From Pseudomonadota bacterium (GTDB lineage: Bacteria > Pseudomonadota > Gammaproteobacteria > Burkholderiales > Rhodocyclaceae): DNA of 64,000 nucleotides. Below, in pieces: positions 1 through 11,865 of the stretch. The first letter of the stretch is position 1, and the number at the start of each line of letters is the position of its first letter. A program made the position numbers and the translations under genes. The notes below the pieces were generated by a model. It ran no database searches and had not been told where the DNA came from. It worked only from the letters and a program-made list of their open reading frames with translations. The stretch spans positions 1 to 64,000 of the forward strand of contig JAPLQT010000054.1 in NCBI GenBank assembly GCA_026399515.1, given 5' to 3'.

Positions 1-2
1 TG

Positions 3-473
3 TTGATGTATGCAAGCGACGGCGGAACCGCGGCGCAAGCGAGCTTCCGCCGACTCGGTGGATTGGTCGCCGACAGCGCGGACAACGTTTATGTCACAGA
101 CGCGGGCGCCAACATCATCGAGAAGATCACTCCAGCAGGCGTGGTCACCATCCTGGCTGGCACGCCTGGAGTATTCGGCAGTACCGACGGTATCGGGGCG
201 GCAGCGAGATTCAATAATCCATCCGGACTTGCCATCGACAGCGCAGGCAACCTCTATGTCGCCGATAGCGGCAACTGCACTATCCGCAAGATTACTCCTG
301 GCGGGACAGTGACCACGGTCGTGGGAGTAGCCGGGCAATGTAACTTCATCGCCGGACCACTGCCTGGTTCGCTGCCCGGAGGTCTGGCGCGTCCGCTTGA
401 CATTGCCATCAGCGGCCGGTCGCTGTACATCAGCATGCTGCAAGGCGTCGCCGTGGCCACTAACTTACCCTAG
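3..473 (+). CDS. NHL-repeat protein, C-terminal part (5' truncated by window)
   Basis: The reading frame is open from the window edge, so the true start lies upstream and only the last ~156 residues are seen. They contain two clear NHL-type beta-propeller repeats. The first reads GLVADSADNVYVTDAGANII; the second has the GLAIDSAGNLYVADSGN pattern followed by IRKITPGG. NHL propellers usually act as extracytoplasmic binding or scaffolding domains, and this fragment shows no catalytic motif. It converges with pobA, with stop codons about 7 bp apart. Family assignment is firm; function is unknown. Confidence 0.8.
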   Translation: MMYASDGGTAAQASFRRLGGLVADSADNVYVTDAGANIIEKITPAGVVTILAGTPGVFGSTDGIGAAARFNNPSGLAIDSAGNLYVADSGNCTIRKITPGGTVTTVVGVAGQCNFIAGPLPGSLPGGLARPLDIAISGRSLYISMLQGVAVATNLP

Positions 474-480
474 TGGCCGC

Positions 481-2669
<2,189 letters not shown>

Positions 2670-2671
2670 GT

Positions 2672-2851
2672 TCACAGTGAAATACCGTTGCGCAGCGCCC
2701 CGTCACCCACGAGCGCAGCGAGCAATTTGTGGCCCCCGCCTGGGCGGGGGTTGGGGGTGGGGGCGCGGCCCAAGGCCACTTCCTTCGGGGCGTAAATCTT
2801 GTTCTTTAACGAATTCATGGCACGGGGGTGGTCTGACGACGATGCGAGTTA
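2672..2851 (-). repeat. Intergenic repeat copy A (153-bp family, with a 27-bp insertion)
   Basis: One of three related intergenic segments in the lig cluster (others at 6103-6255 and 7982-8134). Read on the minus strand, it begins with the TAA stop of ligC, runs through CTCGCATCGTCGTCAGACC, contains the palindromic CCCCGCCCAGGCGGGG and ends at the next gene. This copy is 180 bp because of a 27-bp insertion. It holds an open frame from ATG 2818 to TGA 2672 (48 codons) matching the frames in the other two copies. No good ribosome binding site precedes that ATG, so coding is doubtful. Confidence 0.85.
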
Positions 2852-3805
2852 AGCGCTCTCAGCCAGTGATCTTTCCAGCCGGTCCAGCGTCTGATAGGCC
2901 GGCAGGACTTGGGCTACGCTGGCGTTGGGCTCGCGGCCTTCGCGGATGGCGGCGAAGAACTCGCGGTCTTGCAGCTCGATGCCGTTCATCGAGACGGCGA
3001 CGCCGGAGACATCGATCTGCTGGTTCTTGCCGTCATACAGATCGTCGTAGCTGGCGATGAAAGTGCCGTTGTCGCAGATGTAGCGGAACACCGTGCCGAG
3101 CGGGCCGTCGTTGTTGAAGGACAGCGATAGGGTGCAGATCGCGCCCGTCGATACTTTCATCTGGATCGACATGTCCATGGCGATGCCCAGCGTCGGATGC
3201 ATCGGTCCTTGCAGGGCATGCGCCTGCGAGGCGATCTCGCCGGTCTGGTAGTGGAATAGGTCGACCGTGTGGCAGGCATGGTGCCACAGCAGGTGGTCGG
3301 TCCAACTGCGCGGCTGGCCCAGCGCGTTCATGTTGCTGCGGCGGAAGAAGTAGGTCTGCACGTCCATCTGCTGGACTTTAAGTTCGCCGGCCAACACTTT
3401 GCGATGTATCCACTGGTGGCTGGGATTGAAACGGCGCGTGTGTCCGGCCATGGCGACGAGGCCGGTCTGCTGTTGCAGCGCGACCAGCGCTTCGGCATCG
3501 GCCCGGCTGTCGGCCATGGGGATTTCCACCTGGACGTGCTTGCCCGCCCGCATGCAGGCGATGGCCTGCGCGGCGTGCATCTGCGTCGGGGTGCACCAGA
3601 TCACGGCATCGACATCCTTCCACGCCAGGCTGTCGCTCAGCTCGGTGCTGACGTGGCCAATGCCATATTTGGCAGCCACTGCTTTCGTTTTCTCCAGATC
3701 GCGGCTGACTAACGAAACGACTTCGACACCGGCTATGTTCTTGATGCCATCCAGGTGTTTGATGCCAAAGGCACCGGCACCGGCCAGGGCGACTCTAATG
3801 GTCAT
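2849..3805 (-). CDS. ligC: 4-carboxy-2-hydroxymuconate-6-semialdehyde dehydrogenase
   Basis: NADP-dependent enzyme of the Gfo/Idh/MocA family that oxidises the protocatechuate 4,5-ring-cleavage product to 2-pyrone-4,6-dicarboxylate. From ATG 3805 it has 318 residues, close to the family length of about 315. The Rossmann motif VALAGAGAFGIKHLDGI starts at residue 5, and the family's core EIPMADS and AGHTRRFNPSH segments follow. It directly follows ligB. The start region is duplicated: a second GGAGAA plus ATG lies 51 bp upstream at 3856, in the same frame, and would add 17 residues repeating the beginning of the Rossmann motif. I chose 3805 because only that copy continues into a complete glycine-rich loop. 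Confidence 0.9.
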   Translation of the reverse strand: MTIRVALAGAGAFGIKHLDGIKNIAGVEVVSLVSRDLEKTKAVAAKYGIGHVSTELSDSLAWKDVDAVIWCTPTQMHAAQAIACMRAGKHVQVEIPMADSRADAEALVALQQQTGLVAMAGHTRRFNPSHQWIHRKVLAGELKVQQMDVQTYFFRRSNMNALGQPRSWTDHLLWHHACHTVDLFHYQTGEIASQAHALQGPMHPTLGIAMDMSIQMKVSTGAICTLSLSFNNDGPLGTVFRYICDNGTFIASYDDLYDGKNQQIDVSGVAVSMNGIELQDREFFAAIREGREPNASVAQVLPAYQTLDRLERSLAESA

Positions 3806-3852
3806 GGGGGTTCTCCAAGCGCCGGCGCCGGCGAGTGCGACCTTGATGTTGC

Positions 3853-5087
<1,235 letters not shown>

Positions 5088-6002
5088 CTAGATTTCCTCC
5101 GGCCAGTAAAGGCGCATCGGGTTGTCGACCAGCAGCTTGCGTTGCAGCTCTGGGGTGGCGGCGATGTGCGGCACGAAGTCGACGAGCAGGCCGTCGTCGG
5201 GCATGTGGTGCTTCAGGTTAGGGTGCGGCCAGTCGGTGCCGAACAGCACGCGGTCTGGGAAAGTCTCGACGAGGCGCCGGGCAAAGGGCACCACGTCGCG
5301 ATAAGCATGCCGTTCGCCGTCCAGGGCCGGCGGGCCGGATTTTGAAAGGCGCTCGGGGCAGGTCACTTTCGACCAGATGTTGCGATGCTCGCGCAGCAAT
5401 TTGATGAACAACTCGAACTCCGGGCCGTCGACCGGTTTGTCTACGTCCGGACGACCCATGTGGTCGACCACCACGGTGGTCGCGAGGTTGTCAGATACGG
5501 CCGTAAAGAAGTCCCACAATTCGGGCAGGTCCTGCGCCTCGAAGTAGACCACCACGTGCCAGCCCAGCGGCGCGATGCGCTGGGCGATTTCGAGCAGCAC
5601 TTCGCGCGGCGTGAAGTCGACCAGGCGCTTGACGAAATTGAAGCGCGTTCCGCGCACACCGGCCTCATGCATCTCCCTAAGTTCGGCGTCGCTCACGTCG
5701 CGCCCGACCGAGGCCACCCCACGGGCTTTGTCATCGGAATGCCGGAGCGTATCGACCAGGGCGCGGTTGTCGTGGCCGTGGCAAGTCGCCTGGACGATCA
5801 CGTTGCGGGAAAATCCGAGATGGTCGCGCAAGGCGAAAAGCTGATCTTTCGAAGCGTCGCAGGGCGTGTACTTGCGCTCGGGGGCGTAAGGGAATCTCGC
5901 CGCCGGACCGAAGACGTGGCAATGTGCATCGACCGCGCCGGGCGGCAGCTTGAAGCGCGGCGTCGATGGGTTGGGATAAAACGGCAGCCAGTCTGGGTCC
6001 AT
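5088..6002 (-). CDS. ligI: 2-pyrone-4,6-dicarboxylate lactonase
   Basis: Amidohydrolase-fold enzyme hydrolysing 2-pyrone-4,6-dicarboxylate to 4-oxalomesaconate, the step after LigC. The 304-residue protein begins MDPDWLPFYPNP, has the family's DAHCHVFGP motif near residue 25, VDHMGRPD in the middle and FGTDWPHPN near residue 250 carrying the catalytic Asp. The frame is open further upstream, but ATG 6002 matches the usual N-terminus; the upstream part overlaps an unrelated gene remnant in another frame. It is followed without a gap by ligA. Confidence 0.93.
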   Translation of the reverse strand: MDPDWLPFYPNPSTPRFKLPPGAVDAHCHVFGPAARFPYAPERKYTPCDASKDQLFALRDHLGFSRNVIVQATCHGHDNRALVDTLRHSDDKARGVASVGRDVSDAELREMHEAGVRGTRFNFVKRLVDFTPREVLLEIAQRIAPLGWHVVVYFEAQDLPELWDFFTAVSDNLATTVVVDHMGRPDVDKPVDGPEFELFIKLLREHRNIWSKVTCPERLSKSGPPALDGERHAYRDVVPFARRLVETFPDRVLFGTDWPHPNLKHHMPDDGLLVDFVPHIAATPELQRKLLVDNPMRLYWPEEI

Positions 6003-6013
6003 GGGCGTCTCAA

Positions 6014-6103
6014 TTAAAGGGTTCGTGCGGCAAGGATGCGGCCGGCTTCGCCGTCGTCGACGAGGCCGATATGCCATTGCAGCGGGTCGACGGGGAGTGG
6101 CAT
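6014..6103 (-). pseudogene. Probable N-terminal remnant of an NAD(P)-binding dehydrogenase
   Basis: A 29-codon open frame between repeat copy B and ligI. It contains IGLVDDGEAGRILAARTL and then stops. The pattern resembles the glycine-rich dinucleotide-binding loop at the very start of 6-phosphogluconate-dehydrogenase-like proteins, in particular the DUF1932 group (typical form IGLVGYGEAGRIL). Everything after the first helix is missing, so it cannot be an enzyme. Its ATG shares a base with the TAA that ends the open frame in the repeat. The family match rests on a short segment and is tentative; it could be a chance peptide. Confidence 0.4.
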
Positions 6104-6255
6104 TAGCGTGAAATACAGTTACGCAGCGCCCCGAAACGCACGAGCGCAGCGAGCATTTTGTGGCCCCCGCCTGGGCGGGGGTGGGGGGTGGGGGCGTAAC
6201 TTCTGCCTTTGAGCAATTTCATGGCACGGTGGCGGTCTGACGACGATGTGAGTTA
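6103..6255 (-). repeat. Intergenic repeat copy B (153 bp)
   Basis: Second member of the lig-cluster repeat family. It begins on the TAA of ligK and contains the same CCCCGCCCAGGCGGGG palindrome and GCTCGCTGCGCTCGTG segment. An open frame of 39 codons runs from ATG 6222 to TAA 6103, in register with the frames of copies A and C; the shared peptide core is PRPGGG followed by K, L or M, and LAALV. Most differences from copy C change amino acids, so there is no sign of protein-level conservation. Confidence 0.85.
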
Positions 6256-6942
6256 ATCGACATACTTGAGTCCGGCCTTGGCCAGCGCCTCACGCATGTT
6301 GTACATGTCCAGGCCCAGTTCGCCGGCGGCCAGCCGCTGGCGTTTCGCGGTCTCGTTGTTTTCGCGCGCTTCGGCGGCATCCGCGACCTGCTGCGCAATT
6401 GCCGCCGGCACGACGACCACGCCATCGTCGTCGGCCGTCACCACGTCGCCGGGATTGACTACCGCGCCGCCGCAGACCAGCGGGATGTTGACCGAGCCCA
6501 GCGTGGCTTTGACCGTGCCTTTGGCCGATATCGCGCTCGAGAATACCGGGAACTGCATGGCGGTGAGATCCTTTAAGTCGCGCACGCCGCCTTCGATAAC
6601 GAGTCCTCTGGCGCCGCGGGCGCGAAAAGACGTTGCCAGCAGGTCGCCGAAGAAGCCGTCGCTGTTATCGGCGGTGCAAGCGGCGACGACGACATCGCCT
6701 TCCTGCAACTGCTCGGCGGCCACGTGCATCATCCAGTTGTCGCCGGGCTGTAGCAGCACGGTGACGGCGGTGCCGCAGAGATAGGCCCCTGTGTAGATCG
6801 GGCGCATATAGGGCTTCATCAGGCCGACCCGGCCCATCGCTTCATGAATGGTGGCCACCCCGAAGCGTGAAAGTTTATCGACGGCGGCACGGTCGGCGCG
6901 GACGATATTGCGTTTGACGATGCCGAGGTTGTTCATGCTCAT
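6253..6942 (-). CDS. ligK: 4-carboxy-4-hydroxy-2-oxoadipate aldolase / oxaloacetate decarboxylase
   Basis: Divalent-metal class II aldolase of the RraA/HMG-CHA family that splits 4-carboxy-4-hydroxy-2-oxoadipate into pyruvate and oxaloacetate, the last step of the 4,5-cleavage pathway. The 229-residue protein has the expected length. Diagnostic segments are [13 protein letters not shown] near residue 30, the metal and substrate loop [11 protein letters not shown] near residue 118 with Arg and Asp, and [15 protein letters not shown] near residue 170. It starts two bases after the ligJ stop. Its own stop codon is the first triplet of repeat copy B. Confidence 0.93.
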   Translation of the reverse strand: MSMNNLGIVKRNIVRADRAAVDKLSRFGVATIHEAMGRVGLMKPYMRPIYTGAYLCGTAVTVLLQPGDNWMMHVAAEQLQEGDVVVAACTADNSDGFFGDLLATSFRARGARGLVIEGGVRDLKDLTAMQFPVFSSAISAKGTVKATLGSVNIPLVCGGAVVNPGDVVTADDDGVVVVPAAIAQQVADAAEARENNETAKRQRLAAGELGLDMYNMREALAKAGLKYVD

Positions 6943-6944
6943 GA

Positions 6945-7961
6945 TTATCTTCCTTTCGCTTTCAGTGCCGCATCCAGGCGCGGGTAGACCCTCCGCGCAT
7001 TGCCTTCATACACCTTGTAACGATCGGCGGGCGAAAGATTCAGGGTTGCCTCGATGTAGCGCTTGGTGTCGTCGTAGTTGTGGCCGGTCTCCGGGTCGAT
7101 ACCCTTGACGGCGCCGATCATTTCCGAGGCGAAGAGAATGTTGTCGACAGGGATTACCTTGGTCAGCAGGTCGATGCCGGGCTGGTGATAGACACAGGTG
7201 TCGAAGTAGACGTTGTTGAGCAGGTGATCCTTCAGCAGCGGCTTCTTCATTTCCTGCGCCAGGCCGCGGTAGCGTCCCCAGTGGTAGGGTGCGGCGCCGC
7301 CGCCGTGCGGGATGACGAACTTGAGCGTGGGGAAGTCCTTGAACAGGTCACCCTGGATCAACTGCATGAATGCGGTGGTGTCGGCGTTGATGTAGTGCGC
7401 GCCGGTGGTGTGGAAGCAGGCGTTGCATGAAGTGCTGACGTGGATCATGGCCGGGATGCCGTACTCCATCATCTTCTCGTAGATCGGGTACCAGTGGCGG
7501 TCGGTCAGCGGCGGCGAGGTCCAGTGCCCGCCCGAAGGATCGGGGTTGAGGTTGATGCCGACGAAACCGTATTCCTTGACGCACTTCTCGAGCTCCGGGA
7601 TGCAGGTTTTCGGATCGACGCCGGGTGATTGCGGCAGCATCGCGGCGCCGATAAAGCTGTCGGGAAAGAGTCGGCTGACGCGATAACACAGTTCGTTGCA
7701 GATCGCCGCCCAGGTCGAACTGGTGTTGAAGTCGCCGATGTGGTGGGCCATGAAGCTGGCGCGCGGCGAGAAAATGGTCAGGTCGGAGCCGCGCTCCTAC
7801 ATCTTGGCGACGATGGACTCGCGCAACTCGTCGTCGCCGATTTTCAGTTCGGATACTTTGGGTGATGACGTCGGATCCTTGAGCGCCGCAATCTGGCGGT
7901 TGCGCCAGTCTTCCAGCGCCTTGGGCGCCGTCGTGTAATGGCCGTGAATATCGATGATCAT
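6945..7961 (-). pseudogene. ligJ: 4-oxalomesaconate hydratase, interrupted by an in-frame amber codon
   Basis: Amidohydrolase-family hydratase converting 4-oxalomesaconate to 4-carboxy-4-hydroxy-2-oxoadipate. Read from ATG 7961 (CAGGAG eight bases upstream), the frame gives IDIHGHYTTAPKALEDWRN, reaches codon 55, a TAG at 7799-7797, and continues in the same frame with ERGSDLTIFSPRASFMAHHIG to a normal end at 6945. The total of about 338 codons matches intact LigJ. Late motifs such as FVIPHGGGAAPYHWGRY are intact. The sense codon at the TAG was probably CAG (Gln), one transition away. The part after ATG 7751 could be made alone but would lack the N-terminal metal-binding HxH. It could be a real lesion or a sequencing error. 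Confidence 0.85.
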
Positions 7962-7981
7962 CGATGTGCTCCTGATAGAGA

Positions 7982-8134
7982 TTAGCGTGAAATGCGGTTA
8001 CGAAGCGCCCCGCAATTCACGAGCGCAGCGAGCAATTTGTAGCCCCCGCCAGGGCGGGGGTTGGGAGTGGGGGCGTCAATGCTGTTCTTGAACGATTTCA
8101 TGGCACGGGGGTGGTCTGACGACGATGCGAGTTA
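7982..8134 (-). repeat. Intergenic repeat copy C (153 bp)
   Basis: Third copy of the family, between the substrate-binding-protein gene and ligJ. It starts on the TAA of the former. It has the same palindrome with CCCTGG at its centre and a 39-codon open frame from ATG 8101 to TAA 7982, in register with copies A and B. The exact length match with copy B (153 bp) and the start on a stop codon in all three copies define the boundaries. Confidence 0.85.
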
Positions 8135-8821
8135 GGCTGGTTCCATGCCGTGGCGCCGCTTGGTGTCCAGGGCGGCGGGCGAATGCAGGTAGGCGAGCAA
8201 GGCACGCACGGCTTCGGGCTGGGCCGACGCGGCGCACAGTCCGGCCGAGAAGATGGTGACGATCTCGGCGCCGGGCGGCATGGTCCCGAGCACGGCTATG
8301 CCGGGAAGGTGCATCAATTCGCTAAGCTGCTGGAAGCCGAGTTCGACCTCGCCATTGGCCACCAACTGGCCCACCGGCACGCCGGGTGGCGCCTGCACGA
8401 TGCGGTCGCGGATGGTGTCGGCGATGCCCCAGCGTTCGAACAGCCGCGACAGTGCCACGCCGCTCGGTCCGGTGGAATAGCCGAGTGTGCGCGCGGTCAG
8501 CACGGCGCTCCGTAGCGCCTCTTCCGAACCGATGTCCGGCCTCGGACAGCCTTCGCGCACTGCGATCGCCACAGCCGAGCGTACCAGGTCGGTCTTGCTG
8601 TCGGCGACCACGCGTCCGGCGACGATCAGCTTGTCGATTGCATCGCTGGCCAGCACCACGACGTCGAACGGCTCACCGGCCTGGACCCGTTTGGCCGCAT
8701 CTACGCCTCCAACCGATTCGAACGCGGTCACGACGCCGCTCTGCTCGCGATACGCGCCGGCCAGTTCGGCCAGCACCTGGCACATCGCCATCGACGAGAT
8801 GCCGGTGATCCTGGTGCTCAT
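8132..8821 (-). CDS. Substrate-binding domain protein (ModA-like, no signal peptide)
   Basis: A 229-residue type-2 periplasmic-binding-fold protein resembling ModA-like binding proteins. Recognisable segments are the early ESVGGVDAAKRVQAGEPFDVV, the VVLASDAIDKL stretch, and GYSTGPSGVALSRLFERWGI in the second half. There is no obvious signal peptide from ATG 8821, so it may act in the cytoplasm, for example as a ligand sensor or an auxiliary pathway protein. Proteins of this type often accompany 4,5-protocatechuate clusters; the role is not known to me. Its ATG overlaps the stop of the ligU remnant (ATGA). Confidence 0.8.
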   Translation of the reverse strand: MSTRITGISSMAMCQVLAELAGAYREQSGVVTAFESVGGVDAAKRVQAGEPFDVVVLASDAIDKLIVAGRVVADSKTDLVRSAVAIAVREGCPRPDIGSEEALRSAVLTARTLGYSTGPSGVALSRLFERWGIADTIRDRIVQAPPGVPVGQLVANGEVELGFQQLSELMHLPGIAVLGTMPPGAEIVTIFSAGLCAASAQPEAVRALLAYLHSPAALDTKRRHGMEPA

Positions 8822-8943
8822 GCCGGGTTCCCGTGGCGCCGCTCGCCCGGCGCGGCAATATCGGCCGGCGGATCGCCGGCCTTGAAGAACGGCCCGCGGG
8901 AGATGCCGTCGCGCATCGAGAGGCAAGGGCTGGGTATTTGCAT
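8818..8943 (-). pseudogene. ligU: N-terminal remnant of 4-oxalomesaconate tautomerase
   Basis: A 41-codon frame beginning MQIPSPCLSMRDGISRG and continuing FFKAGDPPADIAA. This closely follows the N-terminus of the PrpF-fold tautomerases LigU/GalD, which start with a short lead, then CLLMRGGTSKG, and then DLPAD a few residues later. After about 32 codons the similarity ends and the frame closes at a TGA overlapping the next ATG. Full proteins have about 360 residues, so more than 300 codons are missing. Several invariant residues are also changed, for example RDGIS for RGGTS. It would have been the first gene of the transcript. Confidence 0.65.
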
Positions 8944-9409
8944 CCTTGAATTCTAGTCCCGTCCCGCCGGACCCGACAGGCTGGCCGGCCACTATCAGTT
9001 ATCGCAAAATGATATATCCGTAAGCGATCTATTCATTTGGCCGAATTTCTCGAACGCTAGTCCTTCTCGCGCGAGTGCTTTTGAAAGTGTTGGTCGGGTA
9101 GTTCTGTGCTCCGATAATTCAAGGGAGAGCCGGTCGGAACGCTTGTGCTGGCGCAGTCACGCGATCTCGCTTCGTCCCCCGGTGCTGGGGAACGCACATA
9201 TCGCCGAATCGAGATCGCGTGCCAGCGCCGGAATCCGCTGAGGTGGTCTTTGCCAAAACAACAACCAAGGTCAAGGCAAGGTCTGGGGAGTTCGACCGAC
9301 CGATATGTGCGCGTTTGCACCGAGAGGGCGGGCGAACTCCCCAGACCTTGCGCGCTTTCGATCAACACTTTCAAACGCACCTTCTCGCACTTTGAACTGG
9401 CGGGGACGA
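8944..9409. other. Intergenic region between the lig cluster and the chemoreceptor gene
   Basis: About 470 bp without a protein gene. It holds the palindromic mobile-like element (9071-9380) and its flanking 8-bp duplications. About 120 bp lie between the element and the ligU remnant and must contain the lig-cluster promoter; no confident -35/-10 pair was recognised there. The sequence next to the cluster (8995-9050) is AT-richer, with TATCGCAAAATGATATATCC. Confidence 0.6.
9071..9380 (+). mobile_element. Palindromic MITE-like element, copy 1
   Basis: Core element at 9075-9380 (306 bp), bounded by 21-bp inverted repeats (left starting GTGCTTTTGAAAGTG, right the complement of GTGCGTTTGAAAGTG, 19 of 21 matching). 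CTTCTCGC occurs at 9063-9070 and 9381-9388, a probable 8-bp target duplication. Inside are two long hairpins: arms 9150-9174 with 9205-9229, and 9276-9294 with 9333-9351 (19 of 19 paired). Their loops carry the complementary sequences CGCACATATCG and CGATATGTGCG. It encodes no protein. It is about 85% similar by eye to the copy at 29.88 kb, with compensatory stem changes. Confidence 0.8.
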
Positions 9410-11098
9410 TCAGATCTGGTATTGAGCTACCGTACCTTGCAAGGTGTTCGACAGCGTCGATATATCTTCGGCGCTTCGGCTGTTGCGTTTGGCGGTCCCG
9501 GCGGATTCCTCGGCCAAGCGGACGATCGATTCGATCTGCGAGGAGATCTGCTGTAGGGCAGTGTCCTGCTCGCGCACCGCGTGTGCAATCTCCCGCGTGC
9601 GTCCTTCCGTCTGGCGGCTGTTTTCCACGATCTCGCCCAGAGTCTCTTCGGTCCTTCTAGCCGAAGCCGCTCCTTCATTGGATTGGTGGTTCAATTCCCC
9701 CATCGAATGGACGGTTTGTTTGATCTGATCCTGAATCCGGGCGATCAGCGCGCTGATCTCCTGCGTTGAATTGGAAGTTTTCTCCGCCAGTTTCCTGACT
9801 TCATCGGCGACCACCGCGAAACCTCTGCCCTGTTCACCGGCGCGGGCGGCCTCGATAGCCGCGTTGAGCGCGAGCAGATTGGTTTGGTCGGCAATTCCCT
9901 TGATGACTTCGACAATACTGTTGATTTGCCCCGAACTGTCGGCCAACTGTTTCACGCCTTCGGTGGAAGCATTGACGGCCAGTGCAACGCTATCCATGTC
10001 GGCGGCGTTGGCGCGTGTCACTTCCAGCGCCTCGGTTGCCGACTTCAGGGTGTTTTGCGCCGATATCTCCGCTTCATGTGCATTTGAAGTCGTCTCGGAA
10101 AGCGAAGTGGATATTTCCTCGACAGCCGCGGCGGTTTCACCCGCCGACCCAACCTGGCGGTGCGCGAAGGATTCGATCGCCGCCGCCGCCGTGCGGATTT
10201 CCCCTGTGGCAGCCACAATGGCGGTCGACGATGAGCGGGTGTCGGTGATGATGGAGCGCAACTTTCCGAGTACTTCATTGAATGCGGCCGAAACCTGCTG
10301 AACCTCGGCCGGTCCTGCGATGGGCGTGGATTTCGAAAAGTTGTTGCTGGCGACGGCATCGCGCGATACATGCTCGACATTTTGTAGCGGAATTACGATC
10401 TTCTGCGCCACCAAAAACGATGCCGCAAGGAGTGCGACGGTGATCACCAGGCCAATCGCCGTATCCTGCCGCAAACTCGCATTGACCGTATCGGCCACGT
10501 CGTCGATATAGATGCCGGAGCCTATCACCCAGTTCCAGCCGTCGAACTTCTTGACATAGGACATCTTTGGGAAGAGTTCCTGGGTGCTTCCACCGGTTGC
10601 CACGGGCTTGGGCCAGTCATAGGTCACGAATCCTGAGCCTGCGCTCTTGACGACTTCATTGAAAGCCACGAACAGGTTCTTCTTGCCCCCGGTCGTCACT
10701 ATCGGCCCGTCGGCGCCCATTTGCATCGAGGTGGCGCAATTGAACTTCTCCGCGTTCAGCACCGTGCCGTCGAGTGCCGGCGAAGCCGCGTGCATGATCA
10801 TCCTGGGGACGGGCTCGGTGAAATCATGGAGCCAGAAATACTCCTTGCCTTCGTAGCGCATGATCTTGATCGCCGCGGCCGCCTCCTTCTTGGCGGTGTC
10901 CTCATCGATCGCGCCGGATTTCTGTTTGGCGTACCAATATTCCAACGTTGCATGCGCAGTCTCAACCAGATGCCTGGTCTTGAGTTTCCTTTCGGTGAGC
11001 AGAGTGGACCTCTCCTCCATGGCGTTGATTGCGAAGATCGAAATCAGCGCGATGAGGGCGAAGACGATGATGATAGACAGACGATTGCGAATACCCAT
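9410..11098 (-). CDS. Methyl-accepting chemotaxis protein with single Cache sensor
   Basis: Inner-membrane chemoreceptor of 562 residues. Order: membrane segment at ~7-26, periplasmic sCache_2-type ligand domain at ~35-185 (with [10 protein letters not shown] and [14 protein letters not shown] typical of the family), second membrane segment at ~195-213, HAMP at ~215-265, and a cytoplasmic signalling domain. The hairpin tip is the classic [20 protein letters not shown] followed by [16 protein letters not shown]. sCache_2 domains usually bind small organic acids; the ligand here is unknown. No CheW-binding pentapeptide extension is evident at the C-terminus. Confidence 0.92.
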   Translation of the reverse strand: MGIRNRLSIIIVFALIALISIFAINAMEERSTLLTERKLKTRHLVETAHATLEYWYAKQKSGAIDEDTAKKEAAAAIKIMRYEGKEYFWLHDFTEPVPRMIMHAASPALDGTVLNAEKFNCATSMQMGADGPIVTTGGKKNLFVAFNEVVKSAGSGFVTYDWPKPVATGGSTQELFPKMSYVKKFDGWNWVIGSGIYIDDVADTVNASLRQDTAIGLVITVALLAASFLVAQKIVIPLQNVEHVSRDAVASNNFSKSTPIAGPAEVQQVSAAFNEVLGKLRSIITDTRSSSTAIVAATGEIRTAAAAIESFAHRQVGSAGETAAAVEEISTSLSETTSNAHEAEISAQNTLKSATEALEVTRANAADMDSVALAVNASTEGVKQLADSSGQINSIVEVIKGIADQTNLLALNAAIEAARAGEQGRGFAVVADEVRKLAEKTSNSTQEISALIARIQDQIKQTVHSMGELNHQSNEGAASARRTEETLGEIVENSRQTEGRTREIAHAVREQDTALQQISSQIESIVRLAEESAGTAKRNSRSAEDISTLSNTLQGTVAQYQI

Positions 11099-11307
11099 TT
11101 CCCGTTTCCCTTACGAAGCAAATCCATTTGAGGTACAGCGATATTCATCGAAATGGTTCGAATGCTTCGTCGCTGGCCTGCTCCTCCGCGCCGCCGCCGC
11201 AGCGGAAATACGGAGAATTTGTAATCATAAAAGAATACTTGCATCCTCGGCCTTGGGAGGCTTTGACCTAGGTCAATGAGCGCACGGATAGGCGGGCGTG
11301 GTACCGC

Positions 11308-11754
11308 TCATTCCCCGCCGATGGGGGTGTCGGGCGCCTGATCGTGAATAAGCCTCTTGCCCAGACCGACCACTTCGTCCTGCACATACCCGAGCTTGCG
11401 ATAGAACTCGATGACCTCGGCGTTGGACGAGCGGACCAGCAGGTTCAACTTCGGGCAGCCGCGTTCCTTGAGCAGGCGTTCTGCTTCCTGCATCAACGCG
11501 CGACCGTAGGACTGCCTGCGATGGCGGGGCGAGACGGCCAGGTAGTAGAGCCACCCGCGATGTCCATCGAAACCGACCATCGCGGTCGCCACGATAGCAG
11601 TACCATCCGTGCCCACGATAAATAGTTCGGGTTGTTCCGTGAGTTTGCGAGCGATGTCGGCGCGCGGATCGTTCCATGGGCGGGTAAGACCGCACTCTTG
11701 CCACAGCGCGACAACCGCATCCTCGTCATGTGGCTGGAACGGCCGGATCTTCAT
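11308..11754 (-). CDS. GNAT family N-acetyltransferase, YpeA-like
   Basis: Cytoplasmic acetyltransferase of 148 residues. The N-terminal MKIRPFQPHDEDAVVALW and the following LTRPWNDPRADI match the YpeA subgroup. The acetyl-CoA-binding pattern appears as YLAVSPRHRRQSYGRALM and the late NAEVIEFYRKLGY is typical of GNAT proteins. I chose ATG 11754 because it matches the subgroup's N-terminus; the frame stays open to 11853. Substrate unknown. Confidence 0.85.
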   Translation of the reverse strand: MKIRPFQPHDEDAVVALWQECGLTRPWNDPRADIARKLTEQPELFIVGTDGTAIVATAMVGFDGHRGWLYYLAVSPRHRRQSYGRALMQEAERLLKERGCPKLNLLVRSSNAEVIEFYRKLGYVQDEVVGLGKRLIHDQAPDTPIGGE

Positions 11755-11865
11755 GGATGGGATGATGTTCAAGGTTCGTGGCGAGCCATAAGCTGCGTTC
11801 TGCTCAACGCAGTTTATCCCGGGTGAGGTTTTTGGTGGGACGCGGATTGACACGATGGAAATACA

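Noticed and set aside
2672-2818. The small ORFs in the 153-bp repeats as certain genes
   Set aside because: They are in register across copies, but lack ribosome binding sites and show mainly amino-acid-changing differences, so they are reported only as open frames inside repeats.
7797-7799. TAG in ligJ as a pyrrolysine codon
   Set aside because: Pyrrolysine use is not expected in a betaproteobacterium and LigJ has no known pyrrolysine; a CAG to TAG change explains it.
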